Source: Stictocephala bisonia
Taxonomy: Eukaryota > Arthropoda > Insecta > Hemiptera > Membracidae
Assembly (NCBI GenBank): GCA_035578905.1
Contig: JAQJVL010002652.1
Coordinates: forward strand, 23,843 to 87,842
Length of the DNA: 64,000 nt
Direction of reading: 5' to 3'
Shown one piece after another: positions 57,991 through 64,000 of this stretch. Position 1 is the stretch's first letter. Every line of letters starts with the position of its first letter. A program made the position numbers and the translations under genes. Below the pieces are notes generated by a model. That model was not told where the DNA came from. It saw nothing but the letters and a program-made list of their open reading frames with translations, and did not search any database.

Positions 57991-58517
57991 AACAATTCTT
58001 ATGAAAGACTTAAAAGCCAATTGGCGGCAAAATGGCAATCATATACTGCAACCAAGTTTTGGTCAATCATACAGCAGGTGTTTCGAACATCAAAGGGGGG
58101 AAGGGGTGGCCAGGCGCGGATGTGCTGTGACCTTGACCGGCCGACAGCAGTCTGCTCTCCATGAGTGAGAGAGAGCTTACCAACCCTGGCAACCAAGTGA
58201 CGTACAGATATGACGTTGTGCAGACTAGATTACTGTACAAGCTATTTATTTACGATATTTGAATTTACCAATATAACTTTATCTTGAATTTCATGTAAAA
58301 TTTTTTATGTGCAGATTATATAGTTTGAAAAAAGCAAATGGACTGGGTCCTAGGGTGTATGAATAAAAATTGTAGTTTACTTATTTGCAAATTTACAGTT
58401 TATATGAACATTACTTTTAATTATTTACTGAAGCAAAGTTTCGCGATTTGATTAATAATTTATTGATGTGATAACATCTTTTAGCACGTTCTCTTATGGA
58501 AAAATTATGATGAGTGA
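57991..58517. other. No gene recognised
   Basis: A GC-richer stretch at 58085-58200 with no family match; otherwise AT-rich. Confidence 0.35.
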
Positions 58518-58700
58518 AGGTGGGGTTTCCTAGAAGCGATTTTGCCCAGCGACGGCGACTACAGCCGCCAGCGATCCTGTTCTGCTCAAGTGCAGTTAGC
58601 ATTTGTTGGATGAACACACAACTGCGCATGCGCAGAACAGGATCGCTGGCGGCTGTAGTCGCCGTCGCTGGGCGAAATCGCTTATAGGAAACCCCACCTT
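58518..58700. mobile_element. Long-armed hairpin (foldback) element, about 183 bp
   Basis: 58518-58584 and 58633-58700 are near-perfect inverted copies (about 67 bases, four differences), starting AAGGTGGGGTTTCCTA. They share CCAGCGACGGCGACTACAGC and end CTGTTCTG, around a loop of 48 bases holding GCGCATGCGC. Arms are GC-rich in an AT-rich setting. No coding sequence. A target duplication is not clear (TGA on the left, TGAA on the right). Confidence 0.85.
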
Positions 58701-60020
58701 GAATTGGATTTTGGTAATGTAATATTTACAAATCAGCTGTTTGTGATGTAACACCAGCAGATTATAGCGAATGTGTGAATTAAACGATGCTTCCAACTGT
58801 TATTGTTTAAACTACGTGTACTTAATCATAACTTAAAACAGTGGAATTATTTAGTCAAATTTGTTGTACATAAATTTTAATCTAATATATATTATATATA
58901 TTATATATATTATTATATATAATATATAAAATACGTCTTAATTTCAAGATAGTACTACATATACGTATAGGCCTTTAAATAGTAAATTGTTTTGGTGGTG
59001 TTATTTTGTTTCTTTTAGTTCAGTTGATTTGATGCTTCTAGTGCAAATCAATGATATAGCACTTCAAATTTCTGTATTGTTGAATTATTTTGTAGAAAGA
59101 AATGTATGCTGTATTTTGGTGTTTGATCTTTATGTATTATGTAAAACATACTTTTTTAATTATTTAAAACTAAACCATGATCAACCTTATGTGTGCTCAT
59201 AACACTATCCATAAGGTTCACAAAATGTACACGTCTGGAATTATATTGTAATAAATTGTGTAAAATTAACAACACTGGATTTTTGTTAACCCAAAAGAAC
59301 CTTCATTGAAAAGCGCAACTTTGTGAAAATGTAACATTGTGACATATTACTTCAATAAGTAAAGACAGTTATATTTAATCGTCTTGATTATTTGTTTGTA
59401 TGATTACCGGTTCCACAGTATAACGTCTATAATGTCATGTTTCAACCTACACTAATAACTGATTTAGAACGCTAATTCTTTAGATAAGTAGAGAAGGTTA
59501 GCCTTACGGTTATGTTTTCACCAATAATTTTTAACTTATTTGGATATATGGTCATTTGTTGAACAATATCTTGACGACTAAGTATAGCATATAAATCAAT
59601 GCTATTTTATTTTTGATGCATTCTTTTGGTTTATTCATGAATGGTTACAACCAACATCATCGAGAACCGACGAAAGATGTTGCGTTGGTATAGGATAACG
59701 AATGACAAGCTGCATGTCGCGTCGCGGTGCGGCAACTGGCTATCTGAGCTGCTGACTGCTGGGCGGGAGAAGAGGGAGAAATTCACGTACCACTAGACAC
59801 TCAGATCCAAACTTTATCTCCGCACGGTTGGCTTCCCTGCGCTCACTAGCGCAATCCTGTGGCGATAAATAGAACTGCTAGAGCCAGTTGCTATAGGAGC
59901 GGCCATTTTAATCTGACTTCCGGTGACCAAGTGAATTCCTCTTAAGAAATTATTGTCCAAAACCTAGTCAGTTTTCAGCAAGAAACAAAAGCCACTATTA
60001 AAATAATTGTCTATGAAGAA
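58701..60020. other. No gene recognised; AT tract; candidate retroelement 5' region
   Basis: An (AT)n-rich tract lies at 58883-58929. Toward the right, 59880-59940 contains GGCCATTTT and ACTTCCGG, which could be promoter elements of the retrotransposon that follows; this is inference. Confidence 0.35.
58883..58929. repeat. AT-rich microsatellite
   Basis: TA/TATT repeats over about 47 bases. Confidence 0.85.
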
Positions 60021-60578
60021 ATGACAAAAAGAGTTGTAAGAAATGGACTAACCTATCCTGAATTTGTGAGAAAACTACAATGTGCAATCAAAAATTATCA
60101 GTTTTCCCCTGCAGGAATAGGTCCAGAATTGGCTGCAGCTTCAAATTCACTTCGGACTTCCACACTGGACATGAATGGATTTCCACCACTACCTCCTCCA
60201 AGACATTTGATGCAGCCAGCCCACGGTCCACTACCAGATGACTCAACAGATGGCTCCCTGGAGCTCTCAAGGACGATTAATAGTTTAGGAACCAATGTTG
60301 TATTTACAACTGAAAATCATATACAACAGCAATCTACACAACAATTCTCTACACAACAACTCTCAGATACAAGTGGAAAACAGCTTGCAACTGAGCAAAA
60401 AACGAATACAAATACAGTACAGCACATTACAATCCAACAAAAACACATTGAAACACAACAAGAAGCACTAACAGACGTCCTTACCAGACCACAGCCTATA
60501 TCACTAAATTCTCAGAATACCAAAGACCCCGTTTCCTCTTTAAACTCGACAATAGCACTGGCTCAAATAGGAAGGTAA
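60021..60578 (+). CDS. Gln/Ser/Thr-rich ORF ahead of the endonuclease of the second retrotransposon
   Basis: 185-codon open frame, ATG at 60021. It starts with a short helical, basic region (TKRVVRNGLTYPEFVRKLQC), then a proline-rich segment (NGFPPLPPPRHLMQ) and a long polar tail with QQ/TQQ/STQQ repeats. No RNA-binding domain is visible. The endonuclease begins directly downstream, near 60595, so this is the ORF1 product or the N-terminal extension of ORF2. Confidence 0.5.
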   Translation: MTKRVVRNGLTYPEFVRKLQCAIKNYQFSPAGIGPELAAASNSLRTSTLDMNGFPPLPPPRHLMQPAHGPLPDDSTDGSLELSRTINSLGTNVVFTTENHIQQQSTQQFSTQQLSDTSGKQLATEQKTNTNTVQHITIQQKHIETQQEALTDVLTRPQPISLNSQNTKDPVSSLNSTIALAQIGR

Positions 60579-60594
60579 CAAAGGTAAAAAAATC

Positions 60595-63500
60595 CCTGAC
60601 AATTTTTCACCAAAACATCCAACATCTGGCCTCTAGAATTGATCAGTTACTAGTCATTCTTAGTGAATTAACTCCACAAATATTAGTATTGACCGAGCAT
60701 GATATGAAAATTAATGAAATAAACAGACTTCATATTCAAGATACGAAATTAATAGTTTTTATTGCAGAGAAAGTGCTCCTAAAGGTGGAGTTTTAATACT
60801 TTGTAAACAAAGTTTAAACTGGAAACGGGTGGAAGTACCTACGATTATGTCAGAAAACTTACTTGAAGACAAACAATTTGAATTCTGTGTTAGTAGTTTT
60901 ACTCTTGATAATATTAGATTGTTAATTATAGGATTATATAGATCACCTTGTTCAAATTATGTTGTATTTTTGGATAGATTAAGCACATTGGTTGACTTCT
61001 TCTCTAAGAAGTATAAATATATAATTTTTGGGGGGGACATCAACATTAATGTTTTGAAAATGACTCAGAGCATAAAATGTTAAAGAAATATTCTAAAAAG
61101 TCATAACATGAGATATCTTGTTAATTTCCCAACAAGAGTAACGGAAAATTCTCTATCAGCAATTGATATTTTATAGTTAAAAACCTTGACAGCACAATGA
61201 CATCTATTGAAGGGGTTATAACTTGCCTCTCCGATAATGACGGACAGTTGTTACATCTCAATAATTTAGGATTGAAAACAGAAAAAAAGCCACCAATAAA
61301 ACGCAACAATCGTAAATTTTCAAAATGAGAACATGAAATACCTTAGTAGACTTTAAAAAATGAAACTTGGGCCAATGTTTACATGGCACCTGTTGATAAA
61401 AAATATGATGAATTTTATAACACTTTTAGCTTTTACTTTACAAATTGTTTTCCTAAGGTTACCATTACTTAAAAAAATGTAAACAAACTTGGCTTTCAGA
61501 GGATCTGAACATGAAAAAAAGGAACTTTTACAATTGGCTAAAACAATTCGAGACAGTAAAAATGGTTTTTCACTAAAAGAATCGCTGAAGCGAAGAAAAC
61601 AGAATTTTAAAGCAAACATAACTCAAGCTAAAATTGATTATTTTGAGAACAAAATTCAAAAGTCTTCTAATATACAAAAAACTTCATGGGATATTATTAA
61701 CTCTGAAGTCGGTAAAAAAAATCAGAATGGTGTAAAAAATATTACTTTACAAGATGGGAAAACTACTATCACTAGCCCAAAAGTAATCTCTGATGTATTT
61801 AATGATTATTTTGTCAACATAGTCGAGGATATTACTGTGAAAAATTGTACAACCTTGAATTGTAAAAATCTTTAAAAAAAAGAGTGTAACTTTAATGTCA
61901 AAGACCTGTTATTTAGGAGTACTTTTAATTTTAAGCCTGTTGATGCAGAGGAGGTGGAAAAGGTTATTGACTCATTGAAGAACAAAAATTCCGTCGGTCA
62001 TGATGACATTCCAATAAAAGTTATTAAAAACGTGAAACATCATTTAAGCAGCATCTTTAGCCATCTTATTAACTCATCATTTGTTTCAGGAATTTTCCCT
62101 CAACAATTAAAAATATCGAAAGTTATACCAATTCACAAATACAGTGATTTACAAACCGCATCAATTTTCGGCCCATCTCTATTCTCCCAGTAATATCAAA
62201 AATTTACGAAAAAATTGCAAATAACCAGTTAATAACTTACTTGGAAGATTCTAAATTATTAAATACCATTCAACATGGTTTTAGGCCAGGAAAATCAGTA
62301 ATAACAGCAGCAGTTTCATTCATTGAATCTTTAATTGAATCAGTGGATAAAAATGAATACACAAAAGGTATTTTTATGGATCTGTCAAAAGCATTCGACA
62401 GTGTAAACCATCCTGTCTTGATTGAAAAATTACAATTAATAGGTGTTTCAAAAAATGCAATCAAATGGTTCCAATCATACCTTATGAATCGATCCCAATT
62501 TGTTGAAATCACTCATTTAACGAAAGAAAACTATATTACAAAAGTGGTCTCAGAAACTCAACGTATCAATTTTGGTGTCCCACAGGGGTCAATAATGGGC
62601 CCTCTACTCTTTTTATGTTATATTGACGACTTAGCAACTTCTCTTACATATCTGCCACAAAAAAAACCTTTGCCTTTACGCTGACGACTCAAATTTGAAA
62701 GTTTCAGCAAAATTCTGTAGATCAGGTTGAAATACTCAGTTTCATTGAATTGGAAAATATTGGACAATTCCTAAGTAAGCATAACCTAAAATTAAATGTA
62801 CAAAAAACCAATTTTAATTAGATTCAAAACTTACAGAATAAGCAGTTAACAGAACCATTAATTACATATAATTCACAAGAGATTGAAAGCAAAAGCAGTA
62901 CGACTTTTCTGGGATTAACACTTGATAAACACCTAAGCTGGAATGAGCATATTAGTAAATTGTTATCAAAACTGAGTTCAGGAATGTACTCGCTGTAAAG
63001 AATGGCCTTTTTCTGTAACCAAAAACTCTAAGGAATATATATTTTGCTAACATTCATTCTAATTTGTCTTATGGTATATGCCTTTATGGTTCCACAACAA
63101 AAAAAAATATGGACAGCATTTTAAAACAGCAAAAAAGAGCAGTTAGAATTATTTTGAAATTAAAACATGACCAAACAACTAAAGAGCGTTTTAAAGATTT
63201 GGGGATTTTAACGGTCTATGGAGAGTATATATTTGACACAATCCTCGTTGCTAAGAACATTCAAATTGCTTTTGAATCCAATTCCTCCCTCACACCTCAT
63301 CCTTACAACACTAGAAACAAAAGAGGTATAGTTATATCTCATCACAATTTAAAGTTTTTTGAGAAAAAACCAACATATATGGGAGTGAAGTTTCTGAAAG
63401 AAATACCACTTAATATTAAAAAAGAAACCAACTTCAAAAAATTTAGACAAAAACTTAAAACTTTTCTTATAAATAAGAAATTATATTCCCTAGAGGAGTA

Positions 63501-63670
63501 CTTTTCCACCCCCTTGCAAACATAATGTACAACATAGTAATAAAGAAAATTGCATGTTTTGTATTTTTAGAAATAGAAGTAGGTAATATTTATATTGATC
63601 CTATTCATATTGACACTATTCAATTGTATACAATGTATATTCCATGAATAAAGAAGATTTGATTTGATTT
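60595..63670 (+). pseudogene. Second CR1/jockey-like retrotransposon (endonuclease and RT), decayed
   Basis: Endonuclease: LTIFHQNIQHLASRIDQLLV (60600), LVLTEHDM, LLIIGLYRSPCSN, YIIFGGDININ and FPTRVTENSLSAIDI, in changing frames. RT: LSSIFSHLINSSFVSGIFPQ, NTIQHGFRPGKS (62260), GIFMDLSKAFDSVNHPVLIE, FGVPQGSIMGPLLFLCYIDD, and LYADDSNL in a shifted frame near 62680. Tail: SYGICLYGS, QQKRAVRIIL, KKLYSLEEYFSTPLQ, TAA at 63523-63525. An AATAAA near 63648 and (GATTT)3 at 63655-63670 close it. At least six frameshifts or stops. It interrupts the HARBI1-like gene that follows. Confidence 0.8.
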
Positions 63671-64000
63671 AAGTCCAAAAAAGATGTATTTTCTTCTTCG
63701 TTTCGCCAAGTATCGGGTGTAACCCTCCCATTGTATTCTGTATCCAAGGCTCCAATAGGACAATATAACTTTTTTGAATTTGCCCTTTGACGTAGGAAGT
63801 TGTGAAGATACACACATGCCATAACAACCAACGCAGATTTTTCAGGTTTGAGGAGGAGAGGTTTTCGTAACACACGAAAAACAGAACTTAGAATGCCGAA
63901 AGCGTTTTCAACAACTCTTCGTGCCTACTCAACCTATAATTGAAAACTCTTTCCACAGAACCTTTCAAGTATAAACCTGAAAATGGTTTCATCAAGTTGT
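63671..64000 (-). pseudogene. HARBI1/PIF-Harbinger transposase fragment, runs off the window
   Basis: DDE_4-type nuclease of PIF/Harbinger elements, minus strand. From high to low coordinate: RVVENAFGILSSVFRVLRKP, including the third catalytic residue Glu in VVENAFGI (about 63915-63890); PLLLKPEKSALVVMACVYLH; NFLRQRANSKK; NGRVTPDTWRNEEENTSF. The reading is broken by a frameshift at about 63930. It stops at 63671 where the (GATTT)n tail of the second retrotransposon begins, so the C-terminus was cut by that insertion. The first two Asps lie beyond the window. Confidence 0.8.

Noticed and set aside
57999..58196. 65-codon minus-strand ORF
   Set aside because: No recognisable family and no splice or start context.

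Overview
The window looks like nuclear DNA of an arthropod, most likely an insect. Reasons: AT-rich sequence, GT-AG introns, and a mixture of element families typical of insect genomes (a DD41D-type mariner, several piggyBac-like elements, a THAP/P-element transposase, Tigger/pogo, hAT, Helitron, PIF/Harbinger, and Ty3/gypsy and CR1/jockey-like retroelements). The exact order cannot be fixed from this sequence. I found no convincing single-copy host gene, no rRNA or complete tRNA, no CRISPR array and no operon. Almost every recognisable coding segment is a transposable element, usually broken by a few stops or frameshifts.

Layout. 1-4590: 5'- and 3'-truncated Ty3/gypsy-like polyprotein (gag, an SGNH-hydrolase-like domain, protease, RT, RNase H, start of integrase). 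4591-14825: about 10 kb of mostly featureless DNA with one degenerate tandem repeat, one unrecognised ORF and a GC-rich patch. 14826-17123: two piggyBac-like remnants. 17509-17800: minisatellite. 18780-19560: Helitron helicase fragment. 19764-24453: a hAT element carrying a foldback element in its intron and a nested MITE. 25424-27770: a Tigger/pogo element, followed by a Tc1-like tail and a piggyBac fragment. 29131-30680: tandem array with units of about 500 bp. 31105-35150: two truncated Mutator-like C-terminal exons, with an unrecognised transposase-like gene on the minus strand meeting the second one head to head. 35729-37079: complete mariner with terminal repeats and TA duplication.

37303-48616 is a nested stack. 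A piggyBac element (TTAA ends) carries a non-LTR retrotransposon (15-bp target duplication inside a perfect palindrome) and a THAP/P-element-type transposon upstream of its own transposase. 49268-51103 is a second, deleted piggyBac with a mariner fragment inside. 53013-57990 is the most unusual locus: a multi-exon gene with small symmetrical phase-2 exons leading into a Mutator-like transposase domain and, further on, a YqaJ-type nuclease domain. 58518-58700 is a long-armed hairpin element. 60021-63670 is a second CR1/jockey-like retrotransposon inserted in a HARBI1-like transposase (63671-64000, running off the window).

The genes do not form a pathway. The window records repeated insertion of elements into elements. 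The leads most worth following are the SGNH domain in the gypsy element, the Mutator/YqaJ gene, the transposase-like gene at 33180-34319, and the nested piggyBac stack.
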